Below, one piece after another: positions 9,315 through 18,481 of a stretch of DNA of 64,000 nt (its first letter is position 1; the number at the start of each line of letters is the position of its first letter). Below the pieces are notes generated by a model, which saw only the letters and a list, made by a program, of their open reading frames with translations, was not told the origin of the DNA and did no database searches. Position numbers and translations under genes: made by a program. The stretch spans positions 5,284,001 to 5,348,000 of the forward strand of contig CP051247.1 in assembly GCA_017795105.1 (NCBI GenBank), given 5' to 3'. Source of the stretch: Planctomycetaceae bacterium. Its GTDB lineage: Bacteria; Planctomycetota; Planctomycetia; Planctomycetales; Planctomycetaceae.

Positions 9315-10700
9315 TTGCATTACGATACGATTATCATCGGCGCCGGTCTTTCGGGGCTGGCCGCCGGGATTCGCCTGGCTTACTTCGATCAGAAGGTCTG
9401 CGTTCTCGAGAAGCACTGGACGATTGGCGGTCTGAATTCGTTCTATCGTCTTCGCGGTCGCGATCACGATGTTGGCCTGCACGCCATCACCAACTTCGCC
9501 AAAGCCGGCACGAAAACTGGGCCGCTCAGCAAATTGCTCCGCCAGCTGCGGATGTCCTGGGACGACTTCTCCCTTTGTGAACAGAACGGTTCGTCGGTTG
9601 TTTTTCCAGGGGCCAAGCTCCGCTTTGATAACGATTTCTCGCTGCTCGAATCGGAAATCGCGGAGCATTTTCCCGCACAGATCGATGCGTTCCGTCGGCT
9701 GCATCAGTTCCTGCTCGACTTTAACGAACTCGATCTGAGTCAAAAGGCTGTGTCTGCTCGGGAAACCGTTTCGAGTTACCTCAGCGATCCGCTGCTGGTC
9801 GACATGCTCTTCTGCCCGCTCATGTTCTACGGCAGCGCCCGGGCCGACGACATGGACCTGAACCAGTTCGTCATCATGTACAAGAGCATCTTCATGGAAG
9901 GCTTTGGCCGCCCGTTCAAGGGGGTGCGACCGATCATGAAGGCATTGGTCAAAAAGTACCGCGGGCTCGGCGGCGAGTTGAAGCTGCGAGCCGGGGTCGA
10001 AGAGATCGTCGTTGAAGACGGCCGAGCCGTGGGAGTGAAACTTGAAAACGGCGAGGAGCTGACTGCGGACCGCGTCCTTTCCTCAGCGGGACTGGCGGAA
10101 ACTGCTTCCCTGTGTGGCGATGGCATCCCGGTACCGACCGAAGAACGACTGCCCGGTGTGGTGACATTCAACGAGATGATCGATGTGATCGACGTGCAGC
10201 CGGCTGATCTGGGGCACGAGGAAACGATCATCTTCTACTGCGAGAGTGAGCAGTTCCATTACCGGAAGCCGAACGAGCCCTGCGATCTGCAGAGCGGCAT
10301 CATCTGCTCGCCCAACAACTTCCGATACGATGAACAGCTGCCGGAAGGGGTGATGCGGATCACCGCGCTGGCGAATCACGACTACTGGCTCAGTCTGCCC
10401 GATGACGAATATCAGGCCGCCAAAGAGGAATGGACCAGAAAGATCCGCGACGCCGCGCTCCGGCATCTGCCGGACTATCGCGAGCACATTCTCGATACCG
10501 ATGCCTTCACGCCCCGCACGATTCGCCGGTTCACCAGTCATGTGAATGGCTGTGTATACGGTGCGCCAGTGAAGCGGCTCGACGGGACAACGGGGATCGA
10601 CCGCCTCTATCTGTGCGGGACGGATCAGGGCTTTCTGGGCATTATCGGCTCAATGCTCTCCGGCATCACGATGGCCAACAATCACTGCCTGATGTCTTGA
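9315..10700 (+). CDS. FAD-dependent oxidoreductase, phytoene desaturase/retinol saturase-like
   Basis: 461 residues. An N-terminal dinucleotide-binding fold IIIGAGLSGLAAG (residues 6-18) is followed by VLEKHWTIGGLNSFY, the second conserved block of CrtI-type desaturases and isomerases, and a C-terminal FAD block LYLCGTDQGFLGIIGSMLSG. Such enzymes desaturate, saturate or isomerise long hydrophobic chains at the membrane. I place the start at the TTG at 9315, because GGAG lies 8 bases upstream; a GTG at 9294 is possible but has no ribosome site. It follows a ketosynthase and an ACP, so the substrate may be an acyl or polyene product of these two. This is an inference from context. Confidence 0.85.
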   Translation: MHYDTIIIGAGLSGLAAGIRLAYFDQKVCVLEKHWTIGGLNSFYRLRGRDHDVGLHAITNFAKAGTKTGPLSKLLRQLRMSWDDFSLCEQNGSSVVFPGAKLRFDNDFSLLESEIAEHFPAQIDAFRRLHQFLLDFNELDLSQKAVSARETVSSYLSDPLLVDMLFCPLMFYGSARADDMDLNQFVIMYKSIFMEGFGRPFKGVRPIMKALVKKYRGLGGELKLRAGVEEIVVEDGRAVGVKLENGEELTADRVLSSAGLAETASLCGDGIPVPTEERLPGVVTFNEMIDVIDVQPADLGHEETIIFYCESEQFHYRKPNEPCDLQSGIICSPNNFRYDEQLPEGVMRITALANHDYWLSLPDDEYQAAKEEWTRKIRDAALRHLPDYREHILDTDAFTPRTIRRFTSHVNGCVYGAPVKRLDGTTGIDRLYLCGTDQGFLGIIGSMLSGITMANNHCLMS

Positions 10701-10870
10701 GCCCAATCTGCGTTCCCGACCCAGCTTGAAGGCCGGCGGTCCTACAACCGTCTCGCTCGGTATTTCGCGTAAAGTCGATCGAATCCGACTGCCGATACAA
10801 TGAGATACCCGGAGTAGTTTCAGGGTGTGAAACTGCTGAGAATCGACCACGACTCCATGGAAGGATGTCG

Positions 10871-11089
10871 ATGCGACCACGTCTTAAGCTCTACACTGGC
10901 GAACAGGATTGCGGTGCTGTCGAAGAGCCGCAGGTCAAAGTCCGGCTCGGCGAAGTCTGTGCTGCTCTCGCGGACGCCACTCGCTTCCGCAGAACCTGGC
11001 TGACCGACTTCGAAGACGATGAGATTCAGGTCTCCGAGGATCTGTACGAAGTCCTCTCGGCTTACTGGCAGCTCCGCCCGGGTGCCTGA
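10871..11089 (+). CDS. Small protein of unknown function
   Basis: 72 residues from the ATG at 10871, which has GGAAGG 6 bases upstream; another in-frame ATG at 10865 is too close to that site. The protein is mixed charged, with no membrane segment and no recognised motif. A helical middle (LGEVCAALADATRF) precedes 'WLTDFEDDEIQVSEDLYEVL'. The good ribosome site supports translation. It is followed 28 bases later by a second unknown gene on the same strand. I cannot assign a function. Confidence 0.6.
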   Translation: MRPRLKLYTGEQDCGAVEEPQVKVRLGEVCAALADATRFRRTWLTDFEDDEIQVSEDLYEVLSAYWQLRPGA

Positions 11090-11117
11090 ACGACGTCAGG
11101 CCATTCAGAGACGCGTC

Positions 11118-11582
11118 ATGCAACCGCGTAAGCGTTCGTTCTCCGAACTACTGGCAGTCGGACTCGTCGCCGCCGGCGTGGCACTTCTGACGATCGGTTA
11201 TCTGACGCGGTTCGACGGCTCGATGATCCGCACGCGCGCTCAGGCCTATCTCACGGGGATGGTCAGGCATGAGGCTCTTTACGGGGCCGGAGATCCTTCC
11301 TCCGTAGCAATCCACATCGAGGATGTGGAACGTGCCGGCTCTTCCGCGATCGTCACGGCGAAGCTCAAGCATGGCCATGACTGGATTCGCACTTCACTAC
11401 AGATGAAGCGGGATTACCGCGGTAGCTGGCGAGTCGCCGGCGTTCTTGAAATTCAGCCCAGCTCCGGCATTCTCAATGAGACTCCGGAGGCTGCTCCGGA
11501 ATTCGACGCACCTGCACAATTCAGCGAGCAGGTGCGGACCGCATTTCAGGATGCGGACGGCGTCGAAGTGCGGCGATACTGA
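11118..11582 (+). CDS. Membrane-anchored protein of unknown function
   Basis: 154 residues from the ATG at 11118. One N-terminal transmembrane helix (about residues 9-27) follows a basic start (QPRKR), then a soluble domain of alpha/beta character ending VEVRRY; by the positive-inside rule it would face the periplasm. The soluble part has a pattern of strands ('AIVTAKLKHGHDWIRTSL', 'YRGSWRVAGVLEI') that resembles a small stress or lipoprotein-like fold but matches no family I know. It probably forms a unit with the preceding small gene. Confidence 0.6.
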   Translation: MQPRKRSFSELLAVGLVAAGVALLTIGYLTRFDGSMIRTRAQAYLTGMVRHEALYGAGDPSSVAIHIEDVERAGSSAIVTAKLKHGHDWIRTSLQMKRDYRGSWRVAGVLEIQPSSGILNETPEAAPEFDAPAQFSEQVRTAFQDADGVEVRRY

Positions 11583-11599
11583 GATGGTTCGGTCAGCTC

Positions 11600-12193
11600 T
11601 TAAAGATCGCTGAGGAACTTGTCGTAGGCATCGTCGTCGTTTTCGACCGCTTCCATGTCGTTGTCCGACGTCACACCGGCCAGGAACGAGTCGGAATCTT
11701 CATCTTCGTCGATCAGATCTTCGAGCTCATCCTCGGTGAAGCTCGGTTCGGCCATAGAATTCTGCTGCTCATCGGCCGGGACGGTCTCGTCGCCTGCACC
11801 GACATGAGAGCTGCTTACGTGGCTGTCGAGATCACCGGTGAGCGTCTCATCGGATAAAGACGAGATCGTCTCGTTCTCTTGCAGTGTTTCCGATTCATGA
11901 ATGATGTGCACGGAAAACGCAGCCGGTCCCAGCTGGATGGTATCCCCTTCGGTCAGCTCGTACGGCTGATGCGCTTCGAGCTTCTTGCGGTTGAGATACG
12001 TCCCGTTCGTGCTGCCGAGATCGATCAGGTGAGCATCTTCATGATCCACTTCGATCCGGCAGTGCTCGCGGCTCAGTTCGCCGGAAACCACACGAATATC
12101 GCAGTGGTTCTGGCGACCGATAATGGCACGTTCCCGGATCACAAGCCGTTTGACGTTGGATCGTTTATTGCTGACTTCGAGTTCGATATGCAT
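11600..12193 (-). CDS. FHA domain protein
   Basis: 197 residues. The N-terminal 100 residues form a forkhead-associated domain, which binds phosphothreonine peptides: RAIIGRQNHCDIRV, LSREHCRI and DLGSTNGTYLN carry the conserved GR, SxxH and NG residues. The remaining half is acidic and low in complexity, rich in Glu, Asp and Ser, probably disordered, ending in a short motif DAYDKFLSDL. Serine/threonine kinase signalling is common in planctomycetes, and this would be a reader protein. No kinase gene is in the window. It is convergent with the preceding unknown gene (17 base gap). Confidence 0.9.
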   Translation of the reverse strand: MHIELEVSNKRSNVKRLVIRERAIIGRQNHCDIRVVSGELSREHCRIEVDHEDAHLIDLGSTNGTYLNRKKLEAHQPYELTEGDTIQLGPAAFSVHIIHESETLQENETISSLSDETLTGDLDSHVSSSHVGAGDETVPADEQQNSMAEPSFTEDELEDLIDEDEDSDSFLAGVTSDNDMEAVENDDDAYDKFLSDL

Positions 12194-12381
12194 TGCGTAT
12201 GGTCCGGCGGGAATCTCACTTCATTGGGGCGTGGAATGGCACCGTTACGCGCAGCCTATCAATAAATAGACATGCTTTCAATGCCATTTTTTATCGCGGG
12301 GAATGATGTGGATTGTTCCAGAAACTTTCTGCAATGCAAGAGGAGCAATTCACAGACTCGACGAAATCCCGAATCTCCGGA

Positions 12382-14991
12382 TTACTCCGATTCGTTCTCC
12401 ACCCATTTTACCTCGTACTTCTCGTAGATATCCGAGTTCCATTGCCGTACCAGATTGCGAGAATCCTCGTAAGTCATCATCTGGAACGGGGAAAACGGCG
12501 AGAACAGGCTGCCCTGAGCCGCGAGGAATGAGGCCCGGGCTTCTTCGAGATCCGTTCGGTTATCGACGCGAACCACGTGCAGGTAACGTCCGTCGGCACT
12601 CTCGGTGACGCCAATTTCGCCCGGTTCGAGATCACGGAACACGGTTTCCATGAAATCCTCGCTGATCCCACCGAAAATCATCGGGAGTTCCGGCAGTTCC
12701 AGCGGGGGCGGAGCAAACGGGTTCGGGTTGGCCGCCGAAGAGCGAGTGAGCCACGTGAAGGGGCTTGTGTAAGCCACGTTCAGCTTCTGTCCGCCTTCCT
12801 TCCCGGTTTCTGTCACGTCGGTCAGGGCTTCCTTCCAGGTTTGATCTTCGGCATTGCGAAGGATCTCGGCGATCTTGTCGGCACGTTTGTGAGCCAGTTC
12901 GCGAGCTTTGATCGTCACCCAGGCTTCCCGAACTTGTTCTTTCACGCCTTCTTCGTCCCAGGTCGGAACGTGCTGAGGCTTGAAAGCGACCTGCCAGTGC
13001 AGGAATCGGTTCAGTGTTGAGGGGTCTTCGGCATCGAAGATCAGGTATCGCTGGCGTTCAATCGAGGCCAAATCCGGTCCGCTGAAGTGTTGCTCGACCA
13101 CTGTCCGGGCGTTCTCACGCTGGAAGCGAATCGAAATCGGCTCGGTCGAGCCACCGATCGGGTGGTCTTCCGATTCCTGCAGTTCTTCCGGAGACAGGAA
13201 CGGGGTTTCGACGTATCGCAGACCATTCTCCTTGGCGTAGGCCTGAGCAGCCTGCTGGATTTCGGCGGCGATCTCCTGCTTGTTGTCTTCGTCAGCGTTG
13301 GCGTACTTGGCGACGATATTGAACAGTCCGCCACGGGCGCTCTGCGTGATTTCGTTGATCCGGGCCATCACTCGCTCACGCTTGATCTGGCTGCGGATCC
13401 GCTCTTTCAGGGCGTCGTCGAGCGGCTGGAATTCCGGCAGCGGCTCGGCAGCAGCCGGAGGCGTCATCGTGGTCGTTCCTTCCGGAGCCGGTGTCGACGT
13501 TGTCGCCGGAGGCGGAGCAGTTGTCGTAGCCGGAGCAGGCATCGATGTCCCTGCCGGGGCAGGAGCAGTCAGTGCGGGAGCCGGTTTCGAAGTCGATTCC
13601 GGAGCCGGCGTCGTGGTCGATGCAGGCGGTGGAGTCGAAGTCCCTGCCGGAGCAGGAGTTCCGTCCGTTGGAGCAGGCTGATCCTGAATCAAAGCAAAGG
13701 ACTTGCCAAACGGGCGGGTTTCAATCGCAGAGGTTGTTCCATCCGGAGCAGGCGTCGAAGTCGATTCCGGCTGCGGCGGGTTCGAAGGTGTTGCAGGAGC
13801 AGGAGTTTCCGAAGTCGAAGCCGGCGGAGTCATGGCCGGACCTGGCAGGTCGCCCGTTTCGGTTGCCGGGGTATCGGTGCCCACTGGAGCCGGCAGTCCC
13901 GGAGCAAGCATCGGAGCATTCAGTCCCGGGGCTTCGAATGGATTCGCGCCGTCCACGCCTTCCATTTCCTCGCCAAACTGCGACGGGAACGGATCGGCGG
14001 TCTGGTTGCGGTAATCCTCTTTATTGGCTTCGTAATAGGCTTTGACTTCTTCGTCGGTCACGTCCGGAACGGATTTGGCGACGGTGTCGTAGTCGACTTC
14101 CAGATAAGCCAGTTTGACGCGCGGCGGCTGGCGGAATCCAGGATCTGAACCCGAGGGGAAGTTCTCGCGATGCTCTTCGAACAGGGCCTTCAGTTCGTCG
14201 TCGGTCGGCTCGCCGACTTCAGATTTGAAGGCTTCCACGGCGACAGAAACAGTCGCCAGTTCCTGTCGAACGTTCATCTTCTGGTAGTAGTCCCAGAAGT
14301 TTTCCGGTGTGGCGACATATCGCGGCATCAGCTCGCGACGCAGGCTCTGGGAGGCGATCTGTTCGCGAATCAGGTTGAACAGTTCATTGTCGCTCAGACC
14401 CATCTGGCGAAGAATTTTGATGTAATCGCCACCGCTGAGCTTGTTCGAGGTTGCCTGGCTGATGTAGTCGGAAACCTGCTGATCGCTGACATAGAAGTTG
14501 ACTTTGTCGGCTTCCCGCATCATCAGCATGTGCATCAGGGCTTCCTGCTGCGGATCGCCGTTGCCGCCGAACAGATAGTTCTGCAGCATGAACATCTGAG
14601 GATTCTCTTCGCCGGTATGAGCGGCACGGAAGGCCTGCACCAGGAACTGATTGACTGTTTCCCGGCGACGAGCGGCATTCTGCAGTTCGACCTCGGTGAT
14701 TGATCCAAACGACGTTGTGACCGCTGCCTGAGTGGTCGAGGTGGTCTGGAACTGCAGACCGATCAATGCTCCGGCGATCCCACCAACCGAGAGTGCAACC
14801 CAGGTGTATTTGGAGTTTCGCACGATCAGCCAGCCGAGGCCAACACCCACCAGGGCACCGAAGATCGGTGGGAAGGCGGCCATGTTCTGCGTCAGAGAGT
14901 CGAGGACAATGAACGCAAACATCGCCAGCCCGGTGAGGGCGACCATCAACACTTTCTGGTGTTTGCGAAAGACCGCGAACGGAGACTTCAT
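12382..14991 (-). CDS. Membrane-anchored SurA/PpiD-like protein with Ala/Pro/Thr-rich insert
   Basis: 869 residues. Three hydrophobic segments lie near the N-terminus (about residues 14-32, 42-57, 64-80), followed by a helical SurA/PpiD-type N-terminal chaperone domain (about 90-275: 'ITEVELQNAARRRETVNQF', 'QQVSDYI'). A low-complexity stretch of repeated TPAPAGTST-like units fills about residues 340-517. The C-terminal half is helical with a parvulin-like region, but I cannot point to certain isomerase residues. It is likely an envelope folding factor. The start at 14991 has AAGGA upstream. An intrinsic-terminator-like hairpin lies in its leader (15020-15047). Confidence 0.75.
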   Translation of the reverse strand: MKSPFAVFRKHQKVLMVALTGLAMFAFIVLDSLTQNMAAFPPIFGALVGVGLGWLIVRNSKYTWVALSVGGIAGALIGLQFQTTSTTQAAVTTSFGSITEVELQNAARRRETVNQFLVQAFRAAHTGEENPQMFMLQNYLFGGNGDPQQEALMHMLMMREADKVNFYVSDQQVSDYISQATSNKLSGGDYIKILRQMGLSDNELFNLIREQIASQSLRRELMPRYVATPENFWDYYQKMNVRQELATVSVAVEAFKSEVGEPTDDELKALFEEHRENFPSGSDPGFRQPPRVKLAYLEVDYDTVAKSVPDVTDEEVKAYYEANKEDYRNQTADPFPSQFGEEMEGVDGANPFEAPGLNAPMLAPGLPAPVGTDTPATETGDLPGPAMTPPASTSETPAPATPSNPPQPESTSTPAPDGTTSAIETRPFGKSFALIQDQPAPTDGTPAPAGTSTPPPASTTTPAPESTSKPAPALTAPAPAGTSMPAPATTTAPPPATTSTPAPEGTTTMTPPAAAEPLPEFQPLDDALKERIRSQIKRERVMARINEITQSARGGLFNIVAKYANADEDNKQEIAAEIQQAAQAYAKENGLRYVETPFLSPEELQESEDHPIGGSTEPISIRFQRENARTVVEQHFSGPDLASIERQRYLIFDAEDPSTLNRFLHWQVAFKPQHVPTWDEEGVKEQVREAWVTIKARELAHKRADKIAEILRNAEDQTWKEALTDVTETGKEGGQKLNVAYTSPFTWLTRSSAANPNPFAPPPLELPELPMIFGGISEDFMETVFRDLEPGEIGVTESADGRYLHVVRVDNRTDLEEARASFLAAQGSLFSPFSPFQMMTYEDSRNLVRQWNSDIYEKYEVKWVENESE

Positions 14992-15019
14992 CCTGTATCC
15001 TTACAAACTGCTCTGAGCG

Positions 15020-15047
15020 AAAAAACCGCCATCACTTAGGATGGCGG
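15020..15047 (-). terminator. Terminator-like hairpin in the leader of the SurA-like gene
   Basis: Read on the minus strand, CCGCCATC pairs with GATGGCGG (15040-15047 with 15026-15033, loop 15034-15039) and is followed by six T (15025-15020). This is a complete intrinsic terminator 30 bases upstream of the start codon of the gene at 12382-14991. It may be an attenuator of that gene or the end of a short RNA. Confidence 0.7.
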
Positions 15048-15064
15048 AAAGGAGTCGAAGCCGG

Positions 15065-15094
15065 ACTGTAATTAATTTTTGCATCTTCCGACAA
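15065..15094 (-). promoter_or_regulatory. Possible sigma-70 promoter of the SurA-like gene
   Basis: On the minus strand, TTGTCG (15094-15089) and TACAGT (15070-15065) are 18 bases apart in an AT-rich patch. Transcription would start near 15058, just upstream of the terminator-like hairpin. Matches are partial; planctomycete promoter consensus is poorly known. Confidence 0.3.
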
Positions 15095-15262
15095 GCGAGT
15101 TTCGACCATTCTTGCCGAGAGTCGCAGCCTTGACAGTCAGCCCTGCAATCATTTAACCCTTTGTCGATTCCGCCCGCGGTCCCCGTCGAAGGAACAGATG
15201 GAGCGACAACGCTCTGCATTCGGCAGGATCGCGCCGATCGAGTGTAACCCAAAGACGCAATC

Positions 15263-17971
15263 ATGGCCGATGGTCGCGTCGCGATGGAGGCAAGCTGCGC
15301 GCTTATGGTGGCGAAGAACGGGAACTACAAGGCGCTGGTGATCGTCGAATCCCCAGCGAAGGCAAAGAAGATCGGCAGCTTTCTGGGCAACGATTACATC
15401 GTTCGAGCCAGCGTGGGACACGTACGTGATCTCCCCGCCAAGGCCGCGGATATTCCCTCCAAGTTTAAGAAGGAATCCTGGGCCACGCTCGGCGTGAATC
15501 CGGAAAAGGAGTTCGAGCCCCTTTACGTCGTTCCTTCCGACAAGAAGAAGCTGATCAAGGAACTCAAAGACCTCCTGAAAGAGTCTGAAGAACTCATCAT
15601 CGCGACCGATGAAGACCGCGAGGGGGAAAGCATCGGCTGGCATCTCGTCCAGCTGCTTGAGCCCAAAGTTCGCGTCCGCCGCATGGTCTTTTCGGAAATT
15701 ACGAAATCCGCCATTCAGGAAGCCATTCGGAATACCCGCGATATCAACGAGGACCTCGTTGAGGCCCAGGAAACGCGACGTGTTCTCGATCGTCTGTACG
15801 GCTACACACTCAGTCCGCTGCTGTGGAAGAAGATCGCCCGTGGCCTCTCGGCTGGTCGGGTACAGTCGGTCGCCGTGCGTCTGCTTGTTCAGCGGGAACT
15901 CGAGCGGCTCGCCTTCCATTCCGCGACCTACTGGGACTTGAAGGCGGCTCTTCGAACCGAAGCCGGAGGGCAGTTCGAAGCCATTCTGCACTCCGTGGAC
16001 GACAAACGACTCGCGACCGGGAAAGACTTCGATGAAGCGACCGGCAAGCTGAAGCCGGAAGCCGATGTGCTGCTGCTCAATCAGCAGGAAGCCGAGTCGC
16101 TGCAGGAACGTCTGCTGAAGGCGGACTGGTCGGTCGGCGAAATCGAAGAGCGGATGTCAAACCGCAAGCCGCCGGCTCCGTTTATCACCAGTTCGCTGCA
16201 GCAGGAAGCGAACCGCAAGTTGAACATGACGGCCCGGCAAACGATGCAGACCGCCCAGCGGCTGTATGAAAACGGTTACATCACCTACATGCGAACCGAC
16301 AGTGTCGCACTCTCTTCCGAGGCGGTACAGGCAACTCGCGGCCGCATTCAGGATTTGTATGGCGACAATTATTTGAGCGACAGCCCGCGGCAGTACACCG
16401 GAAAATCGAAGAACGCACAGGAAGCTCACGAAGCGATCCGGCCGGCCGGAACTGACATGCGGACTGCGGAAGAATTGCGACTCAGCGGAGCGGAAGCCCG
16501 GCTCTATGCGTTGATCTGGAAACGGACCATGGCTTGCCAGATGGCCGAAGCCCGCTTGAAATTCCTGAACGTGACCGTTGAAGTTGATGATGCGAAGTTC
16601 CGTGCCACGGGCCGTCAGGTCGTCTTCCCCGGTTTCTTCCGTGCTTACGTGGAAGGCAGCGATGATCCCGAAGCGGCTCTCGACGACCGCGATTCGATGC
16701 TGCCGGATCTGAAAGAACAGGAGCCGCTCAACTGTTCCCAGCTCGATCCGATCGGCCACGAAACCAAACCGCCCGCCCGCTTCACCGAAGCCTCGCTCGT
16801 CCGCAAGCTTGAAGAAGAAGGCATCGGACGTCCGTCGACCTACGCCAGTATTCTGAGCACGATTCAGGATCGCGGCTACGTGCGGAAAGACAGCAATCAG
16901 CTGATTCCCACCTTCACCGCCATGGCCGTGACCCGGCTGCTGGAAGAGAACTTTCCAAACCTGGTCGACACGCAGTTCACGGCCGGCATGGAGCAGACGC
17001 TGGACGATATTTCCAACGGTCAGGCGCAGCGGGTTCCGTATCTCGGCCGCTTCTACGGCGGGGACGATGGTCTGGTCGAACAGGTGAAAACCCGCGAGGA
17101 GAAGATCGATCCCCGCAAAGCCTGCACGCTGGAATTCGCCGGGTTGGACTCCTCCGTCCGCGTGGGACGCTACGGGCCCTACCTCGAAAAAGAGGAGAAC
17201 GGCGAGCAGAAGACCGCCTCGTTGCCGCAGGAGATTTCTCCGGCGGATGTGAACCAGGAACTGGCCCAGAAGTTGTTTCTGCTGAAAGAACAGGGGCCGC
17301 AGTCGATTGGCATGCACCCCGAAGAGGGACTTCCCATCTTCGTCCTCAGCGGTCCGTTCGGTCCTTATCTTCAGTTGGGAGAGGTGCAGGAAGACGGCAC
17401 GAAGCCCAAACGAGTCTCGATTCCCAAGAACATCGATCCGACAAAGATCGAGCTCGAAACAGCCATCAAACTAATGGAGCTGCCACGAACGCTGGGGCAG
17501 CATCCGGAAGACGGCAAGGTCGTGAAGGCCGGCATCGGTCGCTTCGGCCCTTACGTTCAGCATTCCGGGAAGTACAAGGGACTGCCCAAGGATGTCGATG
17601 TGCTGACCGTGGGGCTCGAACTGGCTGTCGAACTGCTCAAACAGGCCCGCACCAAGGAGGCGCCCAAGCCGATTCGTGAACTGGGCAAACATCCCGAGGA
17701 CGAGGAAGTCATCGGCATCTTCGAAGGTCGCTACGGACCGTACGTGAAGCACGGCAAGATCAACGCCACGATTCCCAAAGACACCGAGCTCGATTCCGTG
17801 ACGCTGGAGCAGGCGCTGGAGTGGATTGAAGCCAAGGCGGCCAAGTCAGGTAAGAAGAAGGCCGCGAAGAAGGCAACGAAGAAGAAGGCGACCAAAAAGA
17901 AATCGGCCAAGAAGAAGAGCACGAAGAAGAAGGCCGCCAAGAAAAAGAAGGCCGACGACAGCGACTCCTGA
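15263..17971 (+). CDS. topA: DNA topoisomerase I (type IA)
   Basis: 902 residues. It relaxes negative supercoils through a 5'-phosphotyrosine. Toprim domain: ALVIVESPAKAKKIG with the catalytic Glu, and TDEDREGESIGWH. The active-site Tyr342 is in ITYMRTDSVALS, followed by HEAIRP. The C-terminus has no zinc ribbons; it carries repeats of the (F/Y)GPY type (FGPYLQLG, FGPYVQHS, YGPYVKHG), as in several non-proteobacterial enzymes. The last 45 residues are a Lys/Ala-rich tail (KKKAAKKATKKKATKKK), histone H1-like. An in-frame ATG at 15305 gives a start closer to the conserved domain (VAKNGNYKALVIVES) and may be the true one. Confidence 0.96.
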   Translation: MADGRVAMEASCALMVAKNGNYKALVIVESPAKAKKIGSFLGNDYIVRASVGHVRDLPAKAADIPSKFKKESWATLGVNPEKEFEPLYVVPSDKKKLIKELKDLLKESEELIIATDEDREGESIGWHLVQLLEPKVRVRRMVFSEITKSAIQEAIRNTRDINEDLVEAQETRRVLDRLYGYTLSPLLWKKIARGLSAGRVQSVAVRLLVQRELERLAFHSATYWDLKAALRTEAGGQFEAILHSVDDKRLATGKDFDEATGKLKPEADVLLLNQQEAESLQERLLKADWSVGEIEERMSNRKPPAPFITSSLQQEANRKLNMTARQTMQTAQRLYENGYITYMRTDSVALSSEAVQATRGRIQDLYGDNYLSDSPRQYTGKSKNAQEAHEAIRPAGTDMRTAEELRLSGAEARLYALIWKRTMACQMAEARLKFLNVTVEVDDAKFRATGRQVVFPGFFRAYVEGSDDPEAALDDRDSMLPDLKEQEPLNCSQLDPIGHETKPPARFTEASLVRKLEEEGIGRPSTYASILSTIQDRGYVRKDSNQLIPTFTAMAVTRLLEENFPNLVDTQFTAGMEQTLDDISNGQAQRVPYLGRFYGGDDGLVEQVKTREEKIDPRKACTLEFAGLDSSVRVGRYGPYLEKEENGEQKTASLPQEISPADVNQELAQKLFLLKEQGPQSIGMHPEEGLPIFVLSGPFGPYLQLGEVQEDGTKPKRVSIPKNIDPTKIELETAIKLMELPRTLGQHPEDGKVVKAGIGRFGPYVQHSGKYKGLPKDVDVLTVGLELAVELLKQARTKEAPKPIRELGKHPEDEEVIGIFEGRYGPYVKHGKINATIPKDTELDSVTLEQALEWIEAKAAKSGKKKAAKKATKKKATKKKSAKKKSTKKKAAKKKKADDSDS

Positions 17972-17992
17972 TTCATCCTTCGGTGACAGGAG

Positions 17993-18481
17993 TCAGTCGT
18001 GTCGCAGGGCGACGAACTCGCCGGAGTGAGTCGCACAGCATTCCCCGGCGGAGGAGAGTTCGGAGGTCAACGAAAGTTTGCCCCGGCCTTTCTTCTGGTA
18101 CATCTTCAGGAACTGAGCCCAGGCGGCGGCATCATCAAACCGGCAGGTCGCTGTGAAGCTGTCGGCGATCGGCTTCAGGAACGACGTGTTGCTGTTGCGG
18201 ACGACAAGTCGCGGGGATTCGTTCATTTCCCGCATGCGGATATTAAACAGCAGCCAGCAGACGAGGATGCCTGCCGTCGAAATGCTTCCGCCAAACGCAG
18301 TCTCTCGGTGATTCAGATTCTCAGTCAACGGAAGTTGAATCACCGCCTCGTCCGGCTTCGCGGTCAGAACGGTAATCGCCATGGCGCGACTGACCGGAAT
18401 ATGTTCGTGAAGATAGCGGGTCCATTCTTCAGGCGAGAGCGAAGACATCGATTCGATTTCAGGCAGAAGTTCACAATGCAT
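17993..18481 (-). CDS. Hotdog-fold thioesterase, YiiD C-terminal domain type
   Basis: 162 residues. The hotdog domain is recognised from LTENLNHRETAFGGSISTAGILVCW, read over residues 52-76, where the long helix with N-H-x-x-T-A-F-G-G is typical of the YiiD C-terminal family. The remainder has alternating strands (RLVVRNSNTSFLKPI, TATCRF, GRGKLSLTSEL). Members are putative acyl-thioester hydrolases; the substrate is unknown. The N-terminal acetyltransferase domain of E. coli YiiD is absent. A start at 18448 (SSLSPEEW) is also possible. It is convergent with topA, 21 bases apart. Confidence 0.8.
   Translation of the reverse strand: MHCELLPEIESMSSLSPEEWTRYLHEHIPVSRAMAITVLTAKPDEAVIQLPLTENLNHRETAFGGSISTAGILVCWLLFNIRMREMNESPRLVVRNSNTSFLKPIADSFTATCRFDDAAAWAQFLKMYQKKGRGKLSLTSELSSAGECCATHSGEFVALRHD

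Noticed and set aside
13087..14148. 353-codon plus-strand frame rich in Arg and Ser
   Set aside because: It comes from the antisense of the Ala/Pro/Thr repeat in the SurA-like gene.
17830..17971. Lys-rich end of topA as possible frameshift or low-quality sequence
   Set aside because: The frame stays open and ends with an acidic DDSDS and stop; histone-like tails are known in bacterial TopA proteins, so it is taken as real.
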